64,000 bases of DNA from Lunularia cruciata (lineage: Eukaryota > Streptophyta > Marchantiopsida > Lunulariales > Lunulariaceae): assembly GCA_948567375.1 (NCBI GenBank), contig OX419756.1:20837001-20901000 (forward strand). The letters run 5' to 3'. Of this stretch, positions 34,740 to 45,924 are shown one piece after another; the stretch's first letter is position 1, and each line of letters opens with the position of its first letter. Both the position numbers and the translations under genes were made by a program. Under the pieces are notes generated by a model, which did not search any database, had not been told where the DNA came from, and was given only the letters and a program-made list of their open reading frames with translations.

Positions 34740-35664
34740 GTGCAGTCTTAGACTAAGGTCATCTTGTTGCAGGATGCGGCTAGAGTTGGACCCATCATGT
34801 ATTTATTTGTTGTTGGACAACATGCTTGCAATGGTATTAACAACTTGCACACTTTATTATTGATAGTATTTTGGATGTTGTGTGCTAGTCTCATATACTA
34901 GGAGGAGATGATTAGTCATCTATGGTAATGATGAACCTTGTAGAATAGCTTTACCTTCAGTCATGAGTGTTCTAGCTTCCCATGCTTATATAGAGAGAGA
35001 TCGTGGACTTCTTTAGAACTCATAATTGCAGTAGTTAGTTGGTACTAATGCCGATGCAAGAGAAGAAGAGATGAGTTTTTGGATTGATTTCATAGCAATT
35101 TAAGCAATGTCAAAGATAGCCAAGCTAACATCATATGCAATTGACAAGTATGACCACTTGGACACTTATGAGCTTTTTGCCTATCAAGAAAATTGAAACA
35201 TATGTTGCAAAGCAATATGCAAAGTGAGCATGGTATTCTTGGAACACACCCAATTATTATTAAAGAGAGTGGTTTACTTAGATATATTCAATGCACATGG
35301 TCTACTTGGGATGCAATAAGAGGACATGTAGAGTTTGTGGCCAAAGTGAATGGTTTTTTTTTTTGCTCTAATGATGTGGAATATAGTAGTAAGGAGCATG
35401 GAAAAACTACTTCCAAGGTTGTTTTGTAATAACAAATAAGTGCATCTTCGACCTCTATAATGGTTATAAAGGACACTTGGAGGCCACACATTGGACCCAA
35501 GTTTAGAAAAGGGAAGAGATGGAGAGTTTGGAGGTTCTTGAAGAGCTATAAGAGGTTTTTTGCCCTCAATATGAAGGATTAGGATGCTTTGAAGGGACTT
35601 GGTATTTGGATTGAGATGACTTTGATATACTAGTGTTTTAACATCCTTAGAGAGACAATGATAT
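34740..35664. other. No gene recognised
   Basis: Short frames only (for example 35193-35429 on the plus strand, 78 codons, no motif). Possibly eroded transposon sequence. Confidence 0.35.
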
Positions 35665-36132
35665 TGTAAAAGACCAAGGAAAGAAATATGAGAATGGAAG
35701 ATCAAAGTGAAAGATCACATTAGGACTCTTGAATGAGGGAAACTATTAATTCCTAGCATGAGCTTGGGCTTTAGTATTTATAAAAACTATATAAGCCTCT
35801 AGAGAAGCTTCTCAAAAAAATTCCTAAAATCCACCTTCTTAGAGTGCAAGCTTAGTTTATCAAGAAGCTTCCTTCTAGAAGCTGCCTACTTGGTGTACAA
35901 GCTAAGCTAGTCAAGAAACTTCCCAATAAAGTTCCTTCTAGAAGTCACAAACTTGGCATGCAAGCTAAGCTTGCAAGAAGCTTCTAGAAGTTGCCACATG
36001 GCATACAAATTACTCAATACTTGGGAAGTACCAAGAACCTTCCTAGGTGCTTCTAGAATATTCTCATAATTCTAGGCTTATTTGCTACTTCATTTGTCTC
36101 ACTAACTTGTTTATAAACTCCATATTGTTACA
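35665..36132 (-). repeat. LTR of chromovirus D
   Basis: On the plus strand it runs TGTAAAAGACCAAGG to ATTGTTACA, 468 bp. It includes a three-module HSE, GAAGCTTCTAGAA (35977-35989), a GAGAAGCTTCTC near the TATA side, and TATTTATA (TATAAATA on the minus strand) near 35780. A purine tract (tattcccccactct on the plus strand) follows at 36133. Confidence 0.88.
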
Positions 36133-36199
36133 TATTCCCCCACTCTAGTTTGTGATGTCCTTGTCACCATGGAAGCTCCATCCTCCTTCATGGCCATTT

Positions 36200-36595
36200 A
36201 TCCATGATGGAGATAAGAAAGAGGCTACTAGGTGGCATCATGAAAGATTTTACCCTTTCCAAAGGCTTTATACTTAGTATGTTGTTGGTGGCTATGTTGA
36301 ATATGGCAACATGCAAGGATATGATCAACTTCATACTCCTCATGATTGTTGATAGGGATGGGAGGAAGAGAGGTTGGACACAAGTGAAAAAGGAAGATGG
36401 ATATATGAGGAACATGAATGGAAGAGGAGCAAGAAGGGAATCTAGAAAAAGTGGATCTTGGCAAAAATGGAGGAATAAGAGAAAGAATCAAGTGCTTGCT
36501 TGCTTGGAGTTATTGTAGGCAAACTCAACAACCGCAAGACATTCATCACAATTACTACGGTGAACATTCATAAAGGCATGAAGCATATCTTCTAT
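36200..36595 (-). pseudogene. Chromodomain and integrase end of D
   Basis: The frame at 36228-36491 gives FLPRSTF, PPIPINNHEEYEVDHILACCHIQH and KGKIFHDAT: the hinge and a chromodomain with EYEVDHIL kept. Further upstream on the minus strand are the FGQD-like and 'NWDE' ends of integrase. Confidence 0.72.
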
Positions 36596-37129
36596 GGCCA
36601 AATGATATATTTACATACAACCTTTAATCAGCAAGCTCCATAGCTAGGGACCTTGTGTGCTTCCAAATAGAGAAAGGAAAAGTACAATAATGGTTATCAA
36701 TATAAAAGTTAAGTCCTCTATCCTTCTTTGGGACAAATAGTATTGATGCTCCCCAAGGAGATGTACTATGTCATATGAAATCTCTCTCCAATAACTCTGT
36801 CAGTGTTGTTCAAAGCTCTTCCAACTCCTTTAAGAGAGTTGATAGATTGGTCTACTCATTGGATTACTTCTTGGCAATAACTTGATCTTGAAGGGCATAC
36901 CATGTTTAGAGGGTAATCATCCGGAAACACATTTTCAAACTCTTGAATTATATGATCAGCCATTGCTTGATGAAGCTTTTGGCCCTCATCAGATTCTCCG
37001 TGCACAATCAGCTTGATCCAAAATATAAAATAGGAATATCTTCTTGAAAAGCTTGCTCTATGACTACTTTATTGATAAACTTCCCATCTTGGTATTGACT
37101 ATTCTTAGATGTCTAACTCAAAGGTAATA

Positions 37130-37480
37130 CTAAACCTAATTGGTAATTCTTACACTGGTGTTGTACTTGAATTTTTCATTAGGTCAATCAAATTGTGTCT
37201 TATGATGTTCAAGCTAAAGAAAACCTAGAATGATATTATAGTGTAGAGGTGCCATTACAAACCTATTACACTCTAAATACTTCTTCCCAATTTTGAATCT
37301 AAGAGAATGTGATGAAAAAAATGCAAAACCCTTTCTACCATCCGCCATCATCAATCTACTTCCAATTACTAGCTTAATATGAAAAAATAATTCCTTTGTT
37401 AATTGTATGGACATGCAATACTTTGAATTTCCAAAATCAACCAAAATTCTACAACCATGATTAGATATCATACCTTACAA
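37130..37480 (-). pseudogene. Protease of D
   Basis: The open frame 37214-37471 has MISNHGCRILVDFGNSKYCMS, LVIGSRLMMADGRKGF and CNRFVMAPLHYNIILGFL. Its active-site loop reads D-F-G instead of the usual D-S/T-G, as in the other three copies. Confidence 0.8.
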
Positions 37481-37612
37481 GTGAAGTAAACTTGCATAAG
37501 TCAAGTCTTCAATCCAGTGAGAACTAATCAAGTTCTCAATAGGTAGCTTAAATTCTCCTCTTAGGATTCTTTGTCTCATTGATCATCACACTCCACAAAT
37601 TGCATTTGGATG

Positions 37613-39650
37613 ATGTGGTACCCACATTTTTCATTTTTTTGAGTTTTAATGAAGAAGTGCATTGGTAAAGCCAAAGAAAGACTAAATGAGGAAGAAACAA
37701 GAAGAATAAAGTGTTTTGGTGTAAACCCAAAGTCAACCTTGGGTCAAAGTTAGAAGGACTTGGATCAAAAGAATGGAAGTATGAAGCCAAGGGCAGACTA
37801 CTTCACATTGGGATGTACAACCCAATCTAAAGAACCTATAATAACTTTTCCTTGGGTTTTGCCAATCAAGAAAGTACATGGGAAGAAAGTGAATACCTTG
37901 GGACCAAGATGATCTTAAAAGTGATAAGAAACCAACACGCAGAATTGGCAGATAAATGAAGAAACAATTGGAGAATGACTGATCAGCAAAGGTCTATAAA
38001 ATTGAGATTTTGTTAAGGAAGCATTGTAATGTCTAGAAGGTATCTTGTGACTATTCACAAAGTCAACCCAAAGGAATGCAAATTGAAAATACTCAAGAAG
38101 AGTGGGTTAGAGTCTTGGGTTTGATCTTTCATAAGCAGAGAGTGAAGAAGCACACAATGGTCCCAAAGGGAGATAAGCAGAGTGCAGTGAGGGGTCTTGC
38201 GATTCACTGATTAGATGTAGTGGCAAGGAACAAAGTCTTGTCTAGACTTTGCATCACATTTTTGGCCAGGAATTAGAATTTGAGCTTTCCAAGGTTCATG
38301 GCAGAGATTACTACAGTAATTGCAAGGATGGGCTCAAGCACGAGGGGAAGAGAGGAAATATGGCTTGATGGATTGAGTTGGATTGGAGATTAGTCTTGGA
38401 AAGAGAAGTAGGAGAGGTAGGCGAGGTCACCTTCTATAGGAAGTATGATGCTTTGGAAGAAACTGCCGAGGTAAGGAGCTCTTTTACTAGACCTTGCTCT
38501 AAGAACAAGTACAAGGTAGATAGTTACGAGGATCTGGTACAAAGAGTGATAGTGAGTGCAATGATTTTTATGTTCAAGCTAGAGCAAACCACCTATCTAA
38601 CAATGCAACAAGCAATGTTCTTCTATTAGATGTTTGTAGCAGAAGCGGTGGACGGGATGAAGTGTTTGCACCAACGAGTGGGGCAGATGATCACCAGTTG
38701 GAGGATAGATATTCCGCCCCACTACTTTGTACCTTTTGTAGCCCACTTCTATTTTGGGCTAAAGTTGTTGAGCTCAAAGGAGAGAGGATGGATGGTGTCT
38801 CATTTTCACCCTGATTTGCAAAGAGATGTAGATGGGGATGAATGATATTATATCAAGCAGATTTGTGAAGGTGATGCTTACTACCTGAAGAGTGGGAAGG
38901 AGAAAATAGTGGCATTGGACATCTCCATGCCCAAAAGGAGAACTAGAACTAAAGGACAAATCATGCCGGTGCAGCCTCAAAATATACAAAGATTCAATCC
39001 AAAACCTACACCAGTGGAAGTGAAGCAATCAACCTTGGAGGAAGAGTCAAAAGGAGAAATAGAGGCAAAGGGAGAAGCCTCAGGAGCCAAAGAAGATTTT
39101 ACACTATGGAGCAAGGAGTCAAGTAGTGGCAGCGAGGGAGAAGCCAAAGTTCAGCAATCAAGAGAAGGTATTGCTGGAGAAGGAGAACAGGAGTTCTATG
39201 AGGTGATCAATCACATGGAAGGAGGAGATAAGTTGTATTTGGAGTTGCAATCAGATGAGCTGGGAGATGGCATTGAAGGAGAGGGTTCCTTGGTCTTTCC
39301 ACGGGTGGCAAGAACAAAGAGAAGTGTTGACATGGTAGTTGCCAAACCGAGCAAAGTTGAGAATGAAGAAGAGAGCTCGGAGTGCGAGACGGTGAAGATA
39401 CAAAGATTGCATCTTAGGGATAAGGCATGAGCTGAAGAGATGCCTACCAGCAACAAAGGCAGAGTAGATGAGGAAGGAAGAGCTGATATAGTTGAGTACC
39501 TATCAAAGATTGCTTGTCCTTTGTTGGTGCTTTCACAGCAAAAGAGAGTAGATCTGAGGGCCTGCATCTAGAAGTGAGGGATGAGTTGGATGTAGTAAGG
39601 AAGTGAAGGCTAGTTTGGTAGAGATCTCACATGGAGAGTAGGCTTTGGCC
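37613..39650 (+). mobile_element. Element E copy 2 (plus), truncating D
   Basis: It starts TGTGGTACCCACATTTTTCA, the same terminus as copy 1 (10978, minus). It contains a leader of about 750 bp and then the unrecognised ORF. The distal end (GGTTGTCACA in copy 1) was not found; after about 39650 the sequence passes into a Gypsy RT/RNase H remnant. Confidence 0.65.
38378..39570 (+). pseudogene. Unrecognised ORF of element E (copy 2)
   Basis: Three adjoining frames make about 390 codons. 38378-38629: 83 residues, with Arg/Glu-rich and MQQAMFFY parts. 38630-38845: AEAVDGMKCLHQRV and IPPHYFVPFVAHFYFGLKLL. 38909-39430: 173 residues, Lys/Arg-rich start, then a very acidic Glu/Ser/Gly-rich tail. After a stop it continues VEYLSKIACPLLVLS. 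One in-frame stop joins the first two pieces. The same order occurs in element E copy 1. The first part may be a folded domain and the second a disordered acidic tail. Function unknown; a Gag-like or accessory role is possible. Confidence 0.55.
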
Positions 39651-39949
39651 TCAATAATGCATAAAAACTAAAACCTGATGGATATGTTGCATAGTAACTA
39701 TGGTAATATGCATATGTATGGAGACTATTATTCTATCCACCAACAGACTAAGGTTGACCGGTATACTATGTTTACATCGGAAGTTATATTTGATGCAATG
39801 GAGCATGCAAAAGATCTTAAATACTTTGGATCTTTGAGTAGGTTAGCATCAATTACTAATTCAAGAGGAGACAAGGGTCAACATATCATTCTAGGCAATT
39901 GATCTTCATGGTAAGGATGTATTGTATCAATAACAATTCTTTTTATTTT

Positions 39950-40830
39950 GGTTAAAGAATGGTCTTGGTAAGTTCTAAAGAAGCATTGAGAAGATCTCAG
40001 TACGGTTGAATTTTTTTTTGATGTTATATTGATGGTATTTTGGTCTATAGTGCTATCATGGAAGAACTTGAGAGAACTTGTTGGTGGTGTGTGAGAGGTT
40101 GAGATATTATGGACTTAAACTACATCCTAGGATGAACAAATTCTTCCAAGAGCAAGGTGAGTTTTCCAAGCACACTATCTTTCTTGGTGGACTTGGTATT
40201 TTGCAAATAAAGGTGGAGGTTATTCCACATATTCCTTGACCTATAGATGTGAGTAGGGTGCAAGTTTTCCTTGGATTGACAAACTTATCTCACCATTATG
40301 TTAAAGGATTTAGTGTTATTTCCAAAGCCTTGACAAAACAAACCAAGCTTACACATGAATGGTGCTTGGAAGATGAGCAAGAGAAGCTTTTATAAAGCTC
40401 AAGGAATAGTGAAGATCTTCTCCTATCCTCATGAGATCAACTAGAGGATGCTTACTCCAAAGTTCATATTGATTGGAGCACATTTGAGCTTGGAGTAGTG
40501 CTCATCAACAACTTGATGAGTGGAAGGAGTTTATGGTGGCTTATGCTAGTCACTTCAAAAATTTAATTGAGGCTAAGTACAACTTATATGAGGAAGAATG
40601 CTTAGCATTAGTGGGGAGAATAGTATATTTCTAATATTACTTGTTTGTCATTAACCATTGAAGTGGTTGATAAAGTCTGATAAGCTTTCAAGAAATTTTT
40701 TATATGGGCTTTGATTTTACAAGTGTATGATTTTATGGTTATTAAAAACCATGAAATTGTGAATCATAATGCAGATGGATTGAGTAGAAACACATCTACC
40801 AACCAATATGATCAAATGGGGGCATGTTGA
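39950..40830 (+). pseudogene. Gypsy RT end and RNase H of another family
   Basis: Plus-strand pieces: a block after the catalytic loop with LRYYGLKLHPRMNKFF, then TIFLGGLGIL, VFLGLTNLSHHYVKGFSVISKALTKQTK, EWCLEDEQEKLL, DWSTFELGVVLIN, then QVYDFMVIKNHEIVNHNADGLSRNTS. These are the standard Gypsy blocks from RT thumb to the 'NADALSR' end of RNase H. The sequence differs clearly from A-D. Multiple frameshifts are present. Confidence 0.8.
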
Positions 40831-41294
40831 CATGGTGAAACAAATGAGAACATGGTATTGAGGTTGGCATGCATCTAACTTTTTGTGTATGTTGATTGTG
40901 CTTTCTTGGCATCTCCATCAACATACACAAGAGGAGGTGTTGAGGTCCAAAGAGTGGAGATATTTATGATGGTGTCTTTGCTCTTTATTATGATTGGCAT
41001 AATTATTGCCTAAGAGAGATATCATGTTCTTCAAGGAGCCAAGTGGCTAAAATTGGAGGAGCAAACATCTTCTTTGGGTATGGGAGGATGGTAGAGTGTG
41101 AGTAATATACTTCCATCCAAATAACCATAGTTGGTATGACCTACTCATACCAACTACTTGGGCATTTTGGAGCAAAGTGGACCTATATTTTACTTGAGAA
41201 TCACTACTAGTGGTGCAATATGTAGACTAATTTCTAATAGTTTGTGATCAAGTTAAAGCATCATTTAATGTTCCTTTGATATAATTCCATCCAC
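40831..41294. other. Possible LTR start of that Gypsy element
   Basis: 'gggggcatgttgacatgg' follows the RNase H end: a G-rich tract plus TG, as at an LTR start. It is followed by AT-rich sequence with no genes. No second LTR copy was found here. Confidence 0.3.
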
Positions 41295-41468
41295 TTTAAA
41301 AGTCCAAGGATAGAAATAGAAGAATGGAAAACCAGAGTGAAAGTTCACACTAGAACTCTTGAATGAGGTAAACTCCAAATGCCTAGCATGAGTTTATACT
41401 TTGGTATTTATAAGGAACATGCAAGGCTCTAAGGAAGCCTCATAAAGGACATCTTCTTAGAGTGCAAG
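41295..41468 (-). repeat. Chromovirus LTR stump
   Basis: It matches the first 170 plus-strand bases of the D, B and C LTRs (ctttaaaagtccaagg for TGTAAAAGACCAAGG, then 'tttggtatttataaggaac'). It stops exactly where the family 2 LTR begins, so that insertion or a recombination cut it. Confidence 0.75.
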
Positions 41469-42089
41469 TGTAATACCAAGAGCCAGCCATATGGTCTAGA
41501 TGTGAAATTTGGTTTGGTGACATCTAGAATGATGTTATATATGATGTTCAAGATAGACTAGATAGAAGTATCACCAAAAGAGTACATCTACTTATAGAGC
41601 AGAAATCAAAATAGACTTGAGAACCTTAGAACCAATAGCTAGACATATGATTTAAAGGTGAGAACTGGTTTGGTAACATCTGGAAGGATGTTAAACATGA
41701 TGGCATACACAGATCAGAAAGAGGTATCACCAAAAGGGGACTTCTACTAATAGAGTAGGAATCAAAATATGCTTGAAATCTTTGAAGGCAATTTTGGAGG
41801 CCTAAACGGATGAATTAGGCCTCAAAATGGGCAGATTCATTCCCCAAAGGAAGATAGGCTGGCCTTCCCTCCCCCTTGGTTTGGCTTGTCGAGAGCTTTC
41901 CAACGGTACCTCATTCACGTGATTATGAGACTCCTACAAAAAGATTCCTTAAAAGATTCTCTCCAGTCAAAGCTTGTTTGACCAACCAGTTAGGACCTAG
42001 ACCAACATGTCACCCATCCAAGTAAATAATCCAAGGATGGAGCTTGCTGACATGTCACCTATCTGTGTGCCTAATCCTATGGTGGAGCT
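41469..42089 (+). mobile_element. LTR family 2, truncated copy
   Basis: It starts TGTAATACCAAGAGCC and matches 27048-27670 closely, up to 'ccta.tcctatggtggagct'. The last 110 bp of the family sequence are missing. Confidence 0.8.
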
Positions 42090-42626
42090 ATAGGTCATTC
42101 GCTCTATTTTGTGTTTGATCTTTCTTTCATAGTAGAAATTGGCAGCTATCTTTCGCAATGTTACTAATGGAGCATGAGTTTTTAAGACTCTACATTTCAG
42201 CAATTTCAAAGACTACAAATTGTTGCAACGTATTATCTCTTGTCCTTGCTGTCAGATTAATATAGATGTGTATGTTAGGTTTAGGTTCACATACGGGAGT
42301 TTGCAAACAAATCCCTATGTGTGCATGAAGTTGTTTTATTACACATATAAGATATATAGAGAGAGTGCTTGCAATTGTCTAAGTGCTTAAGTGTTGTTAG
42401 TGTCATTGCTTGCTATACTTAATTCTCTTCATTCTATTGAAATTACAATTGAGATGAGGTGAGCAACGACATCAGTAAGGTTTTATGCTTCTAGTTTATG
42501 TTCTGATATATCAAGGCAATATACCAAGGCGATAGTACTACACGGGAAGAGACTATGGGTTGCAAATCCCCGTCCTTCATGTGTACTCGGTGAGTAACTA
42601 TCAACTGGGTGTTATAGTGTTTTACT
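42090..42626. other. No gene recognised; CpG-richer DNA begins
   Basis: AT-rich non-repetitive sequence. From here to about 45100 CG dinucleotides become visibly more frequent than in the flanking retrotransposons. Confidence 0.4.
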
Positions 42627-42962
42627 AGGGGGTTTCAATTTGGAGATTTCGGTTCCCGTAAGAAAGTTTTACAAAAGATTATAGGATATCCCATCGATTA
42701 CTACAGTGTGTTCGAGAGGGACGGGTGTTTATTACGGGAGGTACTCCCACACCTCTGTAAAAGTTAACCTCCACTTTTTCATTATCCATTAAATTTTATG
42801 GGTTATAGGAGGTCCCGTAGACCTCATGCCCGAATTATGAGACCAAAATATATCTTCCATCGAAATTTAATCTAGATTCTAATAGTTTACGGGGCGTTCA
42901 TGAATGTAAATTTTTTGTACGGGACCTGGCTATTTCCCGTAAATTCTCGAATTGAAACCCCT
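42627..42962. mobile_element. MITE-like element with terminal inverted repeats
   Basis: The left end TAGGGGGTTTCAATT and the right end AATTGAAACCCCTTA are inverted copies with one mismatch over about 15 bp. A looser extension follows (ggagatttcgg against tctcgaattt inverted). The length is about 336 bp with no coding capacity. The flanking triplets CTA/TTA could be a decayed TTA/TAA-type duplication, as in PIF/Harbinger MITEs. Superfamily assignment is tentative. Confidence 0.6.
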
Positions 42963-43024
42963 TATTGTGTTACAATTTCTTTAAGTGTTTGCTGTATTCC
43001 TCTTATTATCAAAACTTAATGTTT

Positions 43025-43167
43025 AGAACTGTTCCACCTGTTACGTATTAAAATTAAAATTTGAGAAAATTTAGGAATAGATAGTTCTCGCTTGAGAACT
43101 GTTCCACCTATTCCATACTAAAAATAAAATTATAACGTGAGATCATTTTGGGTTAGATGGTTCTCGG
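43025..43167 (+). repeat. 70-bp two-unit tandem repeat
   Basis: 'agaactgttccacct' at 43025 recurs at 43095; both units end in 'tagat.gttctcg'. The unit ends GAGAAC/GTTCTC are inverted relative to each other. Confidence 0.75.
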
Positions 43168-43382
43168 CAGCCCGAAAACAGAATTGAACAATTCACATGT
43201 AAGCAATTTTTTTTGCTTATTGCGTGAGAATAGTCTCTTTGCTTTGTTCTTGCTACCCGGCTAGCCATCAGCCGAGCCGTGCCCAGGCCTCAGTAGAGCG
43301 GACTCCACTTTTGAAGGTGTAAACCAGCTGTAGACAGGCTCCTGACTTTAGCAGACCATTATTACCTTGACGATGTTGGAAC

Positions 43383-43868
43383 ATGCGTTCTTTCTGCACT
43401 AGCTACTACCGTTTGTATAGCCCTCTCGTGGGGAAGCCTTGCAGGTGCCAACTGGGGTTTAGCTCCTTTTACTTATTTTGTGTCACTCTTGTACGGCTCG
43501 ATGGAGGTCTTCCCATCCTTCGTGTTTTCTACGCGGTCGCCCTTTCACTGGTCGCCAATGGAGCCGCCGAGGAACAGACATCGGTGGCCTGTGAATGGAA
43601 AAGGAGTTGTGACATTTTGACGACAACCCGCACGGAGAACTGCCGGGAGATGTGGTCAAAGTGCTTTTGCTTGTCCAGTCCAGACTGTCAAACTCCAGAA
43701 AGTTTGGCTGTACTTCCTGTCATGGCTGGTCCGAGGGACGATTTGACGCGCCGCCCAGCAATGACTTCAACCTCGAGTAGAAAGGCTGCTGGGCTATTTG
43801 ATGCAAACCTTACTCAGTACTTTGATACAAGTTACTGCCGCGGATCGTTGGCCGGCCTTTCATGGTGA
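43383..43868 (+). other. 161-codon open frame in GC-rich DNA, LINE-tail derived in part
   Basis: The longest open plus-strand frame of the CpG-rich region, starting ATGCGTTCTTTCTGC. Residues of about 23-60 (LGFSSFYLFCVTLVRLDGGLPIL) come from a segment shared with the 3' end of the non-LTR element at 45925-46016 and with 44039-44130. This argues against a conserved host protein. The rest (Cys/Thr/Ser-rich) has no recognisable domain. Confidence 0.3.
43453..43550 (+). repeat. LINE 3'-end repeat, copy 1
   Basis: 'tggggtttagctcc..ttgtacggctcgatgg.ggtcttcccatcc' matches the minus-strand end of the non-LTR element near 45925-46016. The hairpin is imperfect here. Confidence 0.6.
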
Positions 43869-44038
43869 TGAGAATCGAGAACCACGACGAGGAGAGACTA
43901 CAGTTCTTTTTTATTTCAATCGATTTATATTTTTTTAATTGTTGTAATTTTAATTGTCTAAATTATTTATAGACCAAAAAATTTGCATAACTCGATTATC
44001 TTAGATGCAGTGGGGTATATTTTTTTTATAGATTCTTT

Positions 44039-44130
44039 TGGGGCTTAGCCCCATTTTATCTTTTTTATTTCCCCCTTGTAAGGTTTGATGGGGTCTTCCC
44101 ATCCTTCATTTTTTCTATGCGGTGGTCTTT
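44039..44130 (+). repeat. LINE 3'-end repeat, copy 2, with perfect hairpin
   Basis: It begins with TGGGGCTTAGCCCCA (7-bp arms and one-base loop, 44039-44053), then 'cttgtaaggtttgatggggtcttcccatcc' and 'ctatgcggt'. It has the same order and strand as copy 1. Confidence 0.65.
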
Positions 44131-44850
44131 TCTTTCTTTTCCTAATATGACATTCCTTTCCCATGAAGGAGTAAGTAAATAAGGTAAATATAATTTCATA
44201 AATTTAACTTGCCAAGTAAATAAAATCTAATTCAATTTTTAACTTGAGTTCTATAATTCAAATCTTTTATTGAACTTTCTATTATTCAATTAAGTTTAAA
44301 TTTGAACATAAACACTTGTACAGTAGAAAGCATAGTGACACTATGAACAATTTGCCTGTGAATACGATATCCAACAAATTTTTTGTAATATTCCAATGTT
44401 CTCATTAATATTCTAAAATTTCAGTATCGTTAACCTCATTTATAATATTTCCCATACATTTAAGAATAATTTCAGAAAAAAGAAGTACCTAGTTAGTGTA
44501 TTTTCTCAAACCTCTGTCAGTATTAGACCACATTGTTCAGATATTAAATATCCAGGATGATTATGGAAGAGTGTAGAGGATGAGCACTGCTGTTCCGATC
44601 TTCATCGGAATATCCTCCAACACAGTTATATGAGTTTGTCCATTGGTATTCAAGTTTGAAACAAGAAAGGTAGGGAAGAACTACTGATCTTCATTGCTCT
44701 ACCAAACTTTACTGAGGCCGCTTCTTCGAGTACTTAAGTTTCAGCCGATCTCCACGACACGTTGTACTGAGCTTAAAAAAAATGATAATTGCATTTTTTT
44801 CCAAGCTTTGATAGGTTGTGTATTCTTCCCTCCTTCACCAACTAAGCAAT

Positions 44851-45147
44851 ATGATGTGTGGTTTTTCCCTCGCAAACAGCTTATTACATATCCCAATAAT
44901 AAGGGAAAAGTTTGTTCAATCTGCTGTATGGAAACTCAAAAGGGCTGGAGTTCACTCACATCGTGCAAATTTCTCGTTTTCAGGTATCGCTCATCCGTTT
45001 TCCCGGCAGTATTCTTTGCGTCCGTTGCAGAAAACTACTCTTCAGCTAACGAAATTGCGAAATTGGTACAATACGAAGAATGAAGAACTAGTCGATGATG
45101 CCCAGGTGTTCATTAAAAACAGAGAGAAAATATTACAGTTAAGATAG
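44851..45147 (+). CDS. Possible host exon with a mitochondrial-presequence-like protein (unidentified)
   Basis: An open frame of 98 codons (from ATGATGTGTGGT) ending at TAG. Codon use includes many CpG codons (CGT, TCG, CCG, ACG), unlike the surrounding repeats. The protein starts hydrophobic, is rich in Arg, Ser and Leu without acidic residues up to about residue 60 (FSRQYSLRPLQKTTLQLTK). It then becomes a charged helix-like stretch (NWYNTKNEELVDDAQVFIKNREK). Presequence-like features suggest an organellar protein, and a GT near the end ('ca|gttaag') could be a splice donor. No family is recognised. It could equally be a relic or chance frame. Confidence 0.3.
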   Translation: MMCGFSLANSLLHIPIIREKFVQSAVWKLKRAGVHSHRANFSFSGIAHPFSRQYSLRPLQKTTLQLTKLRNWYNTKNEELVDDAQVFIKNREKILQLR

Positions 45148-45149
45148 GA

Positions 45150-45900
45150 ATCAATTTTTTATACCTAGTCCTGATGGTTGGTAGTCGATGACGACAAGGA
45201 CTCTTACAAACCTGGAAGTACCTTGAGCATCCAAGAATCAAAATCAAAAGCTTTTGAGAAGATTTTATATTAAGTTTGTGTATTATATTCTATAGAAGAT
45301 AAAATTCTAAATATGCAACTTGAATTCGTTTGCCATCAATTTTTTGAGAAAGTGGCACAAGCCAACCAAAACTCTTAGTTTAAATTCAGAGAGTTAACGT
45401 AGAATAACACATATTGTTTTACAATCTGAAAATTATTTTATTTATTTATTTTTATATGCAGTTTTGAGGCGCCTTATGAACGAAAATTTGCATTATTAGA
45501 GATAGTATGTTAATATGGAAATTATAAGTACATGCATTATAAATACAGTACTGTAACCACACCTATATGTTACAGTACTAAAAGTAAATAAATATTTATT
45601 TATTACATATTTATATATATTTATATTCACCTTTTCTATTTCAGTCCATTTATAGTTCTCTTTATTCTCATTACTATTAGCATGGCTTTTATAAATGTGT
45701 AAAATAGACTTCATTTCTGGTTTTGGTCATCCTTAGCGGCGCACAAAATCCAGGTTATTGCCAGAAAATGGTTATGGGGAGTGTTTAGACAAACTCCAAT
45801 ACTCAGTTTCTACCTAGTTTCCTTAGGGTTTCTAACCCCAAGGGGTTCTGCAAGCACTGCCTACATTTATGAAGCATTGTGTTAATTGACTTTTCTTGAA
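45150..45900. other. No gene recognised
   Basis: Very AT-rich spacer with runs such as 'tttatttatttattttta' and an inverted AT-rich stretch near 45590-45620. It lies downstream of the non-LTR element on the minus strand. Confidence 0.4.
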
Positions 45901-45924
45901 AGAGGAAAGCAAAGAAAGAAGTCT

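Larger units (their letters stand above)
35665..37612 (-). mobile_element. Chromovirus remnant D (internally deleted, truncated)
   Basis: A minus-strand copy of the A/B/C family. It has the 3' LTR (35665-36132), purine tract, chromodomain (about 36180-36370) and integrase C-terminal part to about 36595. It then jumps to the start of RT (about 36700-37000), the linker, protease (about 37130-37480) and the approach to the zinc knuckle. Most of integrase, RNase H and RT is deleted. The 5' end is cut by element E at about 37613. Confidence 0.85.

Noticed and set aside
36204-36518. 104-codon plus frame, Arg/Lys-rich
   Set aside because: It is the antisense of the chromodomain/integrase end of chromovirus D; the minus frame carries the conserved motifs. 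The same applies to 53970-54278 and 56866-57103.
43383-43868. 161-codon frame as a conserved protein gene
   Set aside because: About 35 residues come from the LINE 3'-end repeat present three times nearby; the remainder has no domain.
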